The notes: generated by a model not told the origin, from the sequence alone. Positions 52,256 through 62,227 are shown, numbered from the stretch's first letter. The stretch: 64,000 nucleotides of DNA from Hondaea fermentalgiana (GCA_014084085.1 NPFB01000001.1:617549-681548), one strand, 5' to 3'. Made by a program: numbers and translations.

Positions 52256-53350
52256 ATGCCGGGGATTTTGAGGCTGGAAACAGGTCCTGCCGCTGCCGCG
52301 ACCACAGTGTGGCGGCGCGCGCTGTCCACAGGAGGAGAGAATGTCAAAACAGAGGGAGACGGAGAGGGAGAGGGAGAGACGCAAGAAGTTGAGGTGTCCG
52401 CGCAAGAGCTCGAGATGCTCGAGCGCCACACGGCTCTGAATGAGGCTGTTCGCGCAGGCCTGGACAAGTTGAGGCGAGAACAGGCCGCTCTGGAAAGAAG
52501 CGCGACCGAGCTGGGCAAGATCGAGTTACTTCGGGAGAGTGGCGACCTCATCACAGCCAACATGCATGCCGTAAAAGAGGCATTTGCAAGGGCACGGTCT
52601 CAAGGAGCCGGCAGCGTCACCGTCAGCGTCACCAAATATATGGACGACGGGAGCATGACGGATGTGGAGATTAAGCTCGACACAACCAAATTTGCGAATG
52701 TGAATGACCAGGTAGGAAGCATCTTCAAGAAGGTCCGTCGAATGGAGCGTGGCGTAGCTGTCGTCGAAGAAAAGCTGCTCGCGTCAATGGAGAAACAGGA
52801 AGTTGTGGAGGGGATCGCAGAGGATCTCGATCAATGCGACCCAGGCGATGAAACGGCGTTTGCTCGCATCGATCGCGCCGCAACAGATCACAAGGCGCTT
52901 GATTGGCCACCTCGCGAGCGCCAGCAGCCTTTGTCGAGCCGTAAAAAGGCCAAGTCTTTTCGTCGTTATCCAGGTTTGGAGGAAGGCGCGCAAATTTGGG
53001 TTGGTAGAAACCGCAAGGAAAATGAGGAATTGACGCTTCGCGTAGGTCGTCCAGGTGAGATATGGATGCACGCACGTGGGAGTCCAGGCTCGCACGTTTT
53101 GGTGCGCATGTTCGGTTCTTTGCGCGAGCCAAGCGAAGAAACGCTGCAGCGGGCCGCGGATCTCACTGCCCTTTATAGCAAACTCAAGGCGGAGGCCAAA
53201 GTGCCCATCACGCTTGCAGATCCTCGACAGATTCGCAAGGCACCTCGTTCACCTGTGGGAACCGTAATGCTTTTGGGGGAGCTTGGAACCATGATTGGCC
53301 AACCTAGTCGTGTGCAAGACCTCGAAGAGGTGGATCAAGACTCAGCATAG
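52256..53350 (+). CDS. NFACT-R (DUF814) domain protein, probably mitochondrial
   Basis: 364 residues from the ATG at 52256, which begins a presequence-like segment PGILRLETGPAAAATTVW with a cleavage-type end RRALSTGG, typical of mitochondrial import. An earlier in-frame ATG at 52019 would give 443 residues, but the added sequence is low-complexity. A coiled coil covers about 50-110. The C-terminal third (about 235-340) is the NFACT-R domain of NEMF/Tae2/RqcH ribosome-quality-control factors: VGRNRKENEELTLRV, EIWMHARGSPGSHVLVRM, DLTALYSKLKAEAKVPI and SPVGTVML. The NFACT-N and HhH parts of cytosolic NEMF are missing. A role in organellar ribosome rescue is inferred. Confidence 0.8.
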   Translation: MPGILRLETGPAAAATTVWRRALSTGGENVKTEGDGEGEGETQEVEVSAQELEMLERHTALNEAVRAGLDKLRREQAALERSATELGKIELLRESGDLITANMHAVKEAFARARSQGAGSVTVSVTKYMDDGSMTDVEIKLDTTKFANVNDQVGSIFKKVRRMERGVAVVEEKLLASMEKQEVVEGIAEDLDQCDPGDETAFARIDRAATDHKALDWPPRERQQPLSSRKKAKSFRRYPGLEEGAQIWVGRNRKENEELTLRVGRPGEIWMHARGSPGSHVLVRMFGSLREPSEETLQRAADLTALYSKLKAEAKVPITLADPRQIRKAPRSPVGTVMLLGELGTMIGQPSRVQDLEEVDQDSA

Positions 53351-53490
53351 ACACCGCAGTCTGAGTCAGTCGCTAGTGTGACTTAAATTTTTATTGCTCT
53401 TTTTCTGGTTAGTGGTAAGCACGTGTAAAGTATAACACGACAAAGATGATCAAGACAAAGTGCAAAGTGCAAAGGCAACAAGACCTCGGC

Positions 53491-53652
53491 CTACTCTCCT
53501 TGCTTCTTCTTTTTCTGGTTTCTCTTTTCTGATTTTCCCTTCATTTTCAGGAAGCCGTCGTAGAACTCGCCTTCAAAAGTGCAAAGAGCGTCCGTTTCCA
53601 GAGCCAACGCAAATTTGAAATGGTTGTTGGCAACGTTGTTGTTCCGTACCAT
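53491..53652 (-). CDS. Possible small basic protein (53 residues), uncertain
   Basis: A short frame from an ATG at 53652 encodes a hydrophobic/acidic start, the segment FEGEFYDGFLKMKGKSEKR and a Lys-rich end. Codon choice in the middle (TTC TAC GAC GGC TTC CTG) resembles neighbouring genes. It lies just beyond the antiporter stop on the same strand and could be a separate small gene, a 3' exon of something else, or chance. The opposite strand shows a polypyrimidine tract ending in CAG at about 53550 followed by an open frame, so the coding strand is unresolved. No family recognised. Confidence 0.22.
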   Translation of the reverse strand: MVRNNNVANNHFKFALALETDALCTFEGEFYDGFLKMKGKSEKRNQKKKKQGE

Positions 53653-53781
53653 CAAACAAAAACGCAAACACGCAGAGACACAGACACATGCTTATCATTC
53701 TATCTACCTTTGGGCCAACGTGCACTCATGTTTTGTTGGCAAACCAGAAAGACGTCCAAATAATAATCTTTCAGTGTTTTT

Positions 53782-55941
53782 TTAGTCATCGCGCCGACTG
53801 TCCAAGATCTCCACCTGAATGTCAGACGATCCCGAACCATCAGAAGAAGTTTCTTCATCGTCGTCTTCCATTTGCTCCGCTTCAGAGTCAACGTCGTCAT
53901 CTTCGTAAACTTGAAGCAGACCAATGCTTGCAGCAGCAGAAGAGCGCCGACTGGTTGCTGATCCGCGAGGACTGCCGCCCATGCCTTCCGAGACTGCCCA
54001 AGAACCGTACTGTGAGCTGTAGCGGTTGGGACCCTTGTGGCGAATACTCTTAAATTTAGAGCTCGCGCGTCCTGGCGAAGACACCATATCATGACGATGA
54101 CGCTGCGAAGCGCTCATTCCCGTGCGCACCGACGAGCCGCGAGGATTGCGAAGAAAGTCAATGTCGCTCATTGATCTATGAACGAACCCGTGCAGGCCGT
54201 ACATGTCGTCATCGTGTTCCATTCGATTGACATCAACGTCAAACTCTTGATTTCTCTCTTGCATGAGTTTCTCGGCGAGACCAAAGGCTGCTTCGGTGTC
54301 GAGTTCGTCTTCCTCGGAGCGGATGCCTGCGTACCAGCGTCCCACGCGAACGGCGCCGTTCTGCGGATCTCGAATCGCCTTCTTGAGATCCTCGTAAAGG
54401 GCGCGGAGGCGAAGTTTGATTTTTTCCTCCTCTTCGGGCAGGGGCGCTCGGTATCGCGATGCGGGAAGGCGGAAGCCATCGTCGCACAAAAAGGCTTCGA
54501 AAATGATGTCGACATCGAGATCGTTGACGCGGGGGTGAAAGGACCGGATATCGACAATCTTTAGTCCCGAGTCGATGAGCGTACGAAGAAGACGATCCTG
54601 CAAACCGATGCTGCCGGAGCACCGCGTTTGCATAAAGTAATAGAGGGGCGGGTTGCCCTTGGCGTCTTCGCCAGTATCGTCGCGCGCCTTTGCAACAGCG
54701 CGATGCGATTTCCGAGCAAAGTACTGAATAACCAGACGCAGGCAAATGGGAGCAATAATAATGGTGATGAGGATGGCCATGATGATGGAGGCCGCAAGAT
54801 CCTCGGTAACAAAGTCCTCTTGCTTGGCGTATACGACGACGATAAAGGCGAACTCGCCGAGAGCGCTCATGGCCGAGGCCACCACCAGAGCATTAAATCT
54901 GTTCAGGGGGCGAGCCCAAATAAAGGTTGCCATTTTTCCCACGAGCGCAACGAGGATAATAAAAGCGTCCTTGACGACCTCCAGAGAAGTGAAAGATTCA
55001 ATTGGGACTTCGAAGGCAATGGTGCAGCCGAAGAAGATGCGGAGAAGCCATGTTAGAATCCGCTTGACCTGGGACACCCAGACGCGTTCAACCTGGTGAG
55101 ATGTACAGAATGAAAGCCCGGCAATAAAGCAGCCCAAAAGGTAGCTGCCGCCGCTCGCACGTGCCGCAGGGGCCAGCCCGAGGGTCAGGAGGAAAAGCAT
55201 GCCGAGAGCAACGTTGTCCTCATGCCGTGCCGGGACGTGCGGGTACACGTAGCGATTGAGAATGACAGGGATGATGTAGATGGCGATAAAGCCGAAGCCA
55301 AAGAGAAGCATGATGGCGGAAAAGATCGGCTTGATCACATTCCAGGCCGTGGGGTCCTCGAGGGCAGAGAGCTCCGAAAGCAGGATGAGCGCAATAATGT
55401 CGTCGAGAACGGCAGCTGCGATGATGAGCTGTCCCGTTGGCGAGTTGAGCAGTTTTCCAGAGCGCAAGACTGAGAGTGCGATGCCCATACTTGTCGGCGA
55501 CACGGAGGCGCCGACCACAAAGCTGCCCTTGATGTCAAGGCCGAGAAAGTGCTGGCCAATGAAGAAGCCGATCGCCAGTGGAACCATGCTTCCAGCGACG
55601 GCGACGACTGCGCCGCGCAGACCGATGAGGCGGATCATCTCGAGATCGACTTCAATACCGGCCTCCACGACCAGGAGCATGAGTCCAATCTCGCCGATGA
55701 GCTTCCACGCGCCGACCTTGGGCACGAAGTGGCCCAGGTGCGGTCCAAGAAAGACACCTGTGAGGATTTGGCCCACGAGCGGCGGCGCGCCCACAAGCGT
55801 GACGAGCTTGCCTGCCACCCAGAGCGCCACCATGAAGACCATGGCCTCGTAGAGCTCCAGGAACGTGTAGCTGTCGGCGCCGCCCGTCCCCTCCAGCATG
55901 CGCCAGCCGCCAGCCAGCATGTCGCCCGCCATGCTCTCCAT
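53782..55941 (-). CDS. CPA2-family monovalent cation/proton antiporter
   Basis: A membrane antiporter exchanging Na+ or K+ for H+. The first in-frame ATG is at 55941 (719 residues); the frame upstream opens with GTG and is low-complexity. About twelve hydrophobic helices fill residues 30-420, for example APPLVGQILTGVFLGPHLGHF and GLMLLVVEAGIEVDLEMI. The ion-binding helix contains AAAVLDDIIALILLS with the aspartate pair D180-D181, as in electrogenic CPA2 exchangers such as NapA; KEA/Kef-type members usually have a different residue pair. The cytoplasmic C-terminus (about 430-719) is regulatory-looking, Ser-rich and ends very acidic. No TrkA-N nucleotide-binding domain is visible, unlike Kef channels. 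Its location and ion preference cannot be told from sequence. Confidence 0.9.
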   Translation of the reverse strand: MESMAGDMLAGGWRMLEGTGGADSYTFLELYEAMVFMVALWVAGKLVTLVGAPPLVGQILTGVFLGPHLGHFVPKVGAWKLIGEIGLMLLVVEAGIEVDLEMIRLIGLRGAVVAVAGSMVPLAIGFFIGQHFLGLDIKGSFVVGASVSPTSMGIALSVLRSGKLLNSPTGQLIIAAAVLDDIIALILLSELSALEDPTAWNVIKPIFSAIMLLFGFGFIAIYIIPVILNRYVYPHVPARHEDNVALGMLFLLTLGLAPAARASGGSYLLGCFIAGLSFCTSHQVERVWVSQVKRILTWLLRIFFGCTIAFEVPIESFTSLEVVKDAFIILVALVGKMATFIWARPLNRFNALVVASAMSALGEFAFIVVVYAKQEDFVTEDLAASIIMAILITIIIAPICLRLVIQYFARKSHRAVAKARDDTGEDAKGNPPLYYFMQTRCSGSIGLQDRLLRTLIDSGLKIVDIRSFHPRVNDLDVDIIFEAFLCDDGFRLPASRYRAPLPEEEEKIKLRLRALYEDLKKAIRDPQNGAVRVGRWYAGIRSEEDELDTEAAFGLAEKLMQERNQEFDVDVNRMEHDDDMYGLHGFVHRSMSDIDFLRNPRGSSVRTGMSASQRHRHDMVSSPGRASSKFKSIRHKGPNRYSSQYGSWAVSEGMGGSPRGSATSRRSSAAASIGLLQVYEDDDVDSEAEQMEDDDEETSSDGSGSSDIQVEILDSRRDD

Positions 55942-56148
55942 CCTCCTCGCCCGACCCCGCCTGCCCGCCTGGCCTGCCTGCTGCTTGCCGGCGAGCGCGC
56001 CTCGCAGTCGCGTCCGCAGCGGGCCTCGGCTCGCAGACCAGCCGGGCCAGGCCCCGCGTTCCGGCTTTGCTGCGCGACGACGCTTGTGGCCAAGCCAAGG
56101 TTGTTTGTGTACGCCATGACGCACGTGCGGCCCCGTCCTCTGCCGCCT

Positions 56149-56182
56149 TTCTTTCTTTCTTTCTTTTTCTTTCTTTCTCTCT
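56149..56182 (-). repeat. (AAAG)n microsatellite
   Basis: CTTT units with two interruptions, on the 5' side of the antiporter gene. Confidence 0.85.
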
Positions 56183-56459
56183 TCTTCCTGCACGCGCTCC
56201 CACCGCTGCGTTGCGGGCGCGCGCCGGGGCCGCCATTGGCCGCGCTGGGCCTGCCGGGGCACATGGCGGCGGCGACCCGCGCTCTGCGACCCGCGCTCTG
56301 CGACGCGGGGCCTCGGCGCGGGGCCTCGGCTTGGCTTGACGTCAAGCCGAGCCCCGGCACGGCATGGCGTGAGTTGACATGGCGTGAGTTGACATGCGGA
56401 TGGTACGAGTTGACTGACAGCGCATGAGCCGCGCCATGGCGAGGCACGGCTTGAAACAG

Positions 56460-56560
56460 CTCGGCTCGGCTCGCCTCGGCTCGGCTCGGCTCGACGCCGC
56501 GCAGCCGCTCGCTCAGCTCATCTCCGCTCCGCTCAGCTCAGCTCAGCTCAGCTCAGCTTT
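56460..56560. repeat. CTCGG and CTCAG pentanucleotide arrays
   Basis: Two related pentamer arrays, (CTCGG)n near 56460-56496 and (CTCAG)n near 56528-56558, in the 5' flank of the antiporter. Confidence 0.85.
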
Positions 56561-57916
56561 CGGCGTCGCCGTAGCCTCGCAGCCGCCGCTGCCCGAGGCC
56601 GCTTGTGCACGCGCTGTTGCAGTCGCGCCTGCACGCGCTGGCAGTGTCGTCCCAGTCCATCGTCCCCTCCGCCGCGCTCGGGTCCGCTCCTCCTCCGCGC
56701 TGCGCTCGCGCACAGTGCGACGGCGACAGCGGCGACTCCTTCCTCGCCGCGCCGCGCGCGAGCCGAGGCCCTCGCGGCAGCAGGCAGGCGCGTCGCGACT
56801 TGGAGCGCCCGCGCGTATGTGTTCCCGCCTTCCCACCTTTTGCGCACGCGCGTGAACGTTCAACTTGTTTGTGTGGGCATCTTTTTCCATACGTCGAATC
56901 TGCGCCCAGACACGCTCGACGCGGCTCGACACGGCTCGACATGGCGCGAGAGGAGCCGAGCTCGCGGATTATCGAGCGCTTCGCGGCCGGCAGCGGCGCG
57001 GACCTCTGTCCGCTGCGCATGCATTCATTCATTCTTCGTTGTGCTCGAGGGGAGGCGCCTCTCTTGTGCGGGGAGCGGCCAGGCTGCCTGCCACCAATCA
57101 ATCACAAACACAAGGAGGCGAAGTCGTCGACCTGGCTGCTGCTGCAGAAAAGCGATGTGTAAAAGCCAAGCTAATAAGCGACCATCGGAGAGCGAAGCTC
57201 CTATGACAGAAAGCTGCAAGCTTGCGGGCTGAAGCTTGCTTGCTTGTCAGTGTGGTGCACAGGGGGAAGGGAACAAAGATTGTCGTGAGAGTGAACGGGT
57301 GGCTGTGGACGCCGTCAATCGAAAGGGAGTCGCCGCCACGAACTCAAAGACCGGCGAGGGCAGCCAGTTTCAATGATGAAATGGCCGGTTGACGTATAGT
57401 AAGTGTGCAGACTGGGCCCTGCCACTCGCGTCGCAGCAGCCGCAGCCGGTGCAAGGGACGTGCCGGGGAAGAATCTTCTCGTGTTCCTGTGCTTCGCACT
57501 GTCGCACGGGTGTGAGCATTTTTCACACCTGTGTCCGCACTTGCTAGAAACTGATAGGCCCTATAGTGACTGTGACAGAAAGCACGACGTGGACCAGGCC
57601 AAGACGAGACGAGGGAGCTCCCATACGCTTCTTCCCCCCAAAAATTCCTCACCAGAGTTGGCTTGGAGGACGCCTCGAAAACCTATTCTCCGAAGCCCAC
57701 CCTGGCCTGCTATGCTAGACTAGGCTTGAAAGGTTTGACGGATTGAACGCGTAGTAGGCCCTACTACTACAATTACTCGACGTTTTGGTTTGCTGAGAAC
57801 TTCGAATCGCAAAATAACTATACGTATACTAACAGTAAAAGGCTGGTTCATCGCCAACTTGACCTGAAACAAGTGGATGGTCGTAGTAGCTAATTTAGCT
57901 AATCAGTCATTCCAAG

Positions 57917-57945
57917 TCATTCATTCATTCATTCATTCATTCATC
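57917..57945. repeat. (ATTC)n microsatellite
   Basis: Perfect TTCA units in the 3' flank of the channelrhodopsin gene. Confidence 0.9.
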
Positions 57946-58103
57946 ATCCATTCATACATTCATTGATATAGTTTGGTTTTTTACTGCGTCGACGAGCCTA
58001 CATACGATAGGGAGATACGATAGGGCGGGTTCAATTTCAGAATGAAGACCTCGGGACGACCGGGGTCCTTCTTCTTCTCTTTTTTCCCCCCTCCCCCAAG
58101 TTC

Positions 58104-60146
58104 TTACTTCTTGCAGGCCTGCTTGTGGCCATTGCGCCAGTGCGCGAGCTGGCAGTCGCGGTTGCAGTAGGTGGCCTGATGGCAGCCACCGCAAATCATC
58201 TCAGAGCGCTTGCTGCAGCCGTCATTGGAGCACGTTGAGTCACCTGCGCCCTCAAGCGAGGTGATCGGCTGCGCGCCCTGCACGAAAGAGTTCTGGCGCG
58301 AAAGCCCGGCCGCCTTGGGGGAACCCTGCGAGAAGGAGTTCTGGCGCGAAAGACTTGCCACGGGGGAGCCCTGCGAGAAGGAGTTCTGGCGCGAGAGGCT
58401 TCCCACAGGTGAGTTAGGCACCGAAATGCTGTTCTTGCGAGGAAGAGTTGGCTGCTGGACTTGAACCTGAAGACCGCCCTGAGGCTGCTGCATCTGCGGC
58501 GATGCCGGCATGGCGACCATCTGTGGCTGGGGCTGCTGCTGCATCTGGGGCTGCATCTGCTGCTGCATCTGCGGCTGGGGCGGCTGCATGTACATCTGGG
58601 GTGGCTGGTAGAACGAAGGTGTCTGCATCAAGAGAGCCTGCTGCCGAGCGACAAGGGCGGCGTTAAACTCGGCATCGTCCATGGGCTTGACACTCGAGCT
58701 TGCTGCGCCGGAGCCAGAGGTGCTGGACGGGAACTCGGGCATGTCACGCAATGTCTTGCCGGCCGAAGAGCGGATCAGGTGGAGCGAGCTGGCAGAGCGA
58801 CGAATCTCGGACTCGACCTCACGCGCACGGGACGTCTCGCGCCAGAGGTACGAGGTCTGGGCCCAGTGGCGAACAAGATCACCGAGGAAGACCTCATCGA
58901 GAACGTGGTGCACGATGCCATGGGTGAGCTCGTTGCGCTTGTCCTCCTTCTCGAGCATGGCCAGGCAGTTGTCGTCAAAGGTGTAACCGAGGACCGGGAC
59001 CTGGAAGGGCTCCTCGCTGACAATCTTCTTGAACTCCTTGAGTGCGTTGGGGCGGTCAAAGTGGGTCGTCAGGTTCACGAGGATCGTCTCGAAGTCGTCG
59101 ACACGGCCACGGCGCAGGATCGACTTGGCATGGTTGAGGTCAAGGGCCATCTCCGCATCGACGTTCACGTCCTTGAGCATGTACATGAAGAGACGCTGGA
59201 AGCTCACGGCCGGCTCAATGATGAGGATCTTGACGCGCTGCTCGGCATTCCACACGCGGCTCTTCTCCTTCTCGCTTTCGCCCTCCTCCTCGTCGTGCTC
59301 GGGAGTCGGGACGACCATGTGCGTCGAGTAGCGAACCATGTGACTCTCCGGGTCAAGCTCGTAACCAGTGTACACGCAGACAGCGTTACCTTGGCTCTGA
59401 ATGTACGGAAGCAGCTTGTTATAACGCATGTACCACATACCGAAGCCAAAAAGGTTCTTGCCAATGAGATCACCGATGGCATGGCCAATCACGTCACCCT
59501 CGTGCGACATGATGTTAAGCACGGGCGGGCCGAGAAAGTACATGAGAGGGAAGATGCCCCACGAGATGAAGAGCAAAGCGGTGATGCCATGCAGCCAGAC
59601 CAGGAGATCGCCCTGCGCAAAGTATTCCTGGCGGACGCGCTCCAAGTAGTAGACGTCCGTCATGAAAACGAGTACGGTGGTGATGGCGCAGGCGAGGAAG
59701 ATGTACTGCACAGTCTGGTTCTCCTGAAAGGTTGCTGTCACACCAAAGGCCATGACCAAGAGATCCTTCATTACCATAAAGTTCACCTTGACGGGTTCCA
59801 CATTGGGGCCGAGCATGCTGATGAGACCAAAGAAGCCAAAAAGCATCACGGGGCAGGTGACCATCCAGACAATGTAGCGACCGAGGGCCACCTGGCGAAT
59901 CTCATCGCCAAAGGCAACGCGCGCGAACATCCAGTCGCCCTTGCCAACGGCCGCCAGACCGTACACAAGGGCGGTCACGACCTGCACATAGATGGAGTAA
60001 AGCGTACTGCGGCCGTAGTGCCACTGATACAGGTAGAAAATCACGAGCATTACCGAGGTTGCCGAGGTAACGCCGCGGACGAGGGCTCCGAGGGTGCTCA
60101 GTTCATCGAACAGGACGAGCGTCATAACTTGGTCTGTATAAATCAT
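58104..60146 (-). CDS. Channelrhodopsin with receiver-like domain and C-terminal MYND zinc finger
   Basis: 680 residues. An in-frame TAA lies 21 nt before the ATG at 60146, so the start is firm. Seven helices fill about 17-247. Helix 7 has IGDLIGK with the retinal Schiff-base lysine K230 and counterion D226. Helix 3 is GRYIVWMVTCPVM: R90 and T97 are kept, the usual acceptor Asp/Glu is V93, and C98 matches the gating cysteine of Chlamydomonas channelrhodopsin, paired with D128 in helix 4 (KDLLVMAFGVTA). The helix 6 W196 and P200 are kept. Helix 2 (IYVQVVTALVYGLA) lacks the glutamates of algal cation channels. Residues 305-430 resemble a response-regulator receiver whose phosphoacceptor position appears to be Asn (LVNLTTHFD). 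A Gln/Met/Pro-rich linker carries four R-x-N-S sites. The MYND finger (639-678) has all eight ligands. It resembles labyrinthulid anion channelrhodopsins; ion selectivity is inferred. Confidence 0.93.
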   Translation of the reverse strand: MIYTDQVMTLVLFDELSTLGALVRGVTSATSVMLVIFYLYQWHYGRSTLYSIYVQVVTALVYGLAAVGKGDWMFARVAFGDEIRQVALGRYIVWMVTCPVMLFGFFGLISMLGPNVEPVKVNFMVMKDLLVMAFGVTATFQENQTVQYIFLACAITTVLVFMTDVYYLERVRQEYFAQGDLLVWLHGITALLFISWGIFPLMYFLGPPVLNIMSHEGDVIGHAIGDLIGKNLFGFGMWYMRYNKLLPYIQSQGNAVCVYTGYELDPESHMVRYSTHMVVPTPEHDEEEGESEKEKSRVWNAEQRVKILIIEPAVSFQRLFMYMLKDVNVDAEMALDLNHAKSILRRGRVDDFETILVNLTTHFDRPNALKEFKKIVSEEPFQVPVLGYTFDDNCLAMLEKEDKRNELTHGIVHHVLDEVFLGDLVRHWAQTSYLWRETSRAREVESEIRRSASSLHLIRSSAGKTLRDMPEFPSSTSGSGAASSSVKPMDDAEFNAALVARQQALLMQTPSFYQPPQMYMQPPQPQMQQQMQPQMQQQPQPQMVAMPASPQMQQPQGGLQVQVQQPTLPRKNSISVPNSPVGSLSRQNSFSQGSPVASLSRQNSFSQGSPKAAGLSRQNSFVQGAQPITSLEGAGDSTCSNDGCSKRSEMICGGCHQATYCNRDCQLAHWRNGHKQACKK

Positions 60147-61115
60147 GGTGCTTGTTGAAAAGGTTTACTCGACACCAGCAAAGCAAGATGGGCAAATTCA
60201 AGTGGGGTTTTCTTCTTCTCCAAAATCGCCAGGCACTCGAACTTGGGTGTTCGTCGCCCGTCTCCTTACTTTCTTTGGTTTGCTTTGCTTGTTGCTTGGG
60301 CAGCTCGCGCCTGCTTTGGAGCAAAGCTTGCAAGCTTTTGCCCCTAAGCCAGCGTTTCAGGTTTGCCTCGCGAACTGGAAAGCTAGATCGTCAAGCTGCT
60401 CGCTGTCCCTCTTGGTTCCTTGGAAAATGGTGCATAGCGCGCGCCGCTGGCAACTTCCTCCGCGCCATGAACTCTTTAGCATCAGTTGTGTAACACAGTG
60501 CTGGTCAACGGATACAACAACGGATATCTCACTATTATTCTGACGTCTGTGCAAGCGCCTTTTCCCCTTTGCGGGATCTCGATCCGTTCACCCGGACGCC
60601 ACGGTGTACTGCACAGTGCTCATAGACGCGATCGAAGAAATGAATAGCTCCCTGAATTTACTGATCAGAATCTCCAAGCGTGCGCATACCGCTGTCTGCA
60701 ACACGAGCCATTTCCTCTGGTTGAAAGGCCACCGGAACGGATCTGTCGCAGTCAAGCTCCCGTGACGCGACTCTGTACATGTTTGAAACTGGTTTACGTT
60801 GCGTGCATCACATGGTTCTCGTGCTTGAAACAGGCGCGCGTACCGGAACGATCGAATTGCTTCGCCGCATGTCTCCACCTCACCTTGGTCTCCAATGGCT
60901 CAATTGTACCTCAACTCCCCACACTTTGTGTAGGCGCTAGTGTCCCTAGCCACACACAGTGATTTCGAGCTAAGGGAATCAAGTGCAGCATTGACTCGAC
61001 ACTGAGTATTGTTTCGCGACTTTAAGACCGAGGTCTGAGCCTTCTTTGTTTCTCGTATTCGATTCTATCGTCCGTGTGTCGCGTCGCGCCGCGCCGCACA
61101 GCGCGGCGGTTCGCG

Positions 61116-61145
61116 CCGCACTTCGCCGCGCCGCACTTCGCCGCG
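61116..61145. repeat. 15-bp tandem duplication
   Basis: CCGCACTTCGCCGCG occurs twice in direct tandem, in a GC-rich block between the channelrhodopsin and lebercilin-like genes. Confidence 0.85.
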
Positions 61146-62227
61146 CCGCGCCGCTTTCGGGGCTGCAGCAACCGTACCACACTCGCTGACGCGCCTCAGG
61201 CGGGCCAGTTGCGTTTCGAAGGCGAGAAGGACCCCATGAGGCAGGGTAGTAGTGAACGTAACATTTTCCGCGTTGTGTGACCTACCGCACGAGTGGAGTG
61301 TTCGCATGCGTGCCACACCGTAGCCGCATCATTTTACTGGAAACCAAAACAAAAGACCGCGTTGAGCCTTGTTTGAGCCCTCGAGAAGCCATCGTGGCAG
61401 TTTCATTGGCGCTTCATGGGTAGATTCTTCCCGACTTCTACGCAGCGCTCCATTTCATTCTGCACGAAAGAATCCCGAAACGGTGCAGCGAGAATGCTCA
61501 TGCAGTGCGGTCGATCGAAATGATGAAATCATGACTCGCCCAACCAGGTCGAAAAATTTCGAGAGAAAAAGGGTCTAACGGGTCTTTCTCAACGGATTTG
61601 TTTTTCTCCAAACAAAAATTCTTAAATTTTGAGATCCGTTAAGACTCTTTTCTTTCGACTTTCCTTTGGCTTCACACATTGTTTATTTCTTTCTATTTCT
61701 ATTCTTTTTGGTGAAGTGACGCGACATGCCGCACCGTGCCGCGCTGCACTCCGCGCATCGCACCATTGTAGCAAGCACCCGAAGCGTTGATTTGTCCCAG
61801 CCACATATCTGACGCGCACACCCATTTGTATGAAATTTGCTACACCGATCTGACTCTTGTTGCTTGTGATAAAGAGGAAAAAGCAAGAAAGCGAGCGAGA
61901 GTGGAAGTCATGACCGAAAAGTGACTCGTGTGAGCAAGCGGAAAATCTGGATATAGCTATTCGCCCGAAAGAACAACAAGGCGCTGGCTTTGACTGCACT
62001 TGCGAGCTCCAAAGGCCACTCACTATCCGGCCTACCCATAGAACAAGTGGCGCCCTTCCTCTTTTTCTTCCTTCCCTTTCCTCTCCGTCTGGTCCTTCCT
62101 TCTCCTCTCCGCCTTGTCCTGCTTTGGCTCTCCCATCTCTCCTCGGACTTGTGCATGAGCATCCGCAGCAGCGTGCAAAAGGCTCGTGACTTTGCGCGGC
62201 GGTGACGCGGGTCGCTCGCTGACCGAC

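Larger units (their letters stand above)
55942..58103. other. Intergenic region, antiporter 5' / channelrhodopsin 3'
   Basis: About 2.2 kb without a convincing gene. It contains a CTTT-rich tract (56149-56182), CTCGG and CTCAG arrays (about 56460-56560) and an (ATTC)n array (57917-57945). The portion after about 57200 is AT-richer and has TAGGCC-like palindromes near 57555 and 57751. Open frames in the GC-rich part are compositional. Confidence 0.55.

Noticed and set aside
58461..60158. Plus-strand frame of about 565 codons over the channelrhodopsin
   Set aside because: Mirror of the opsin gene caused by codon bias; the minus strand has all opsin, receiver-like and MYND signatures.
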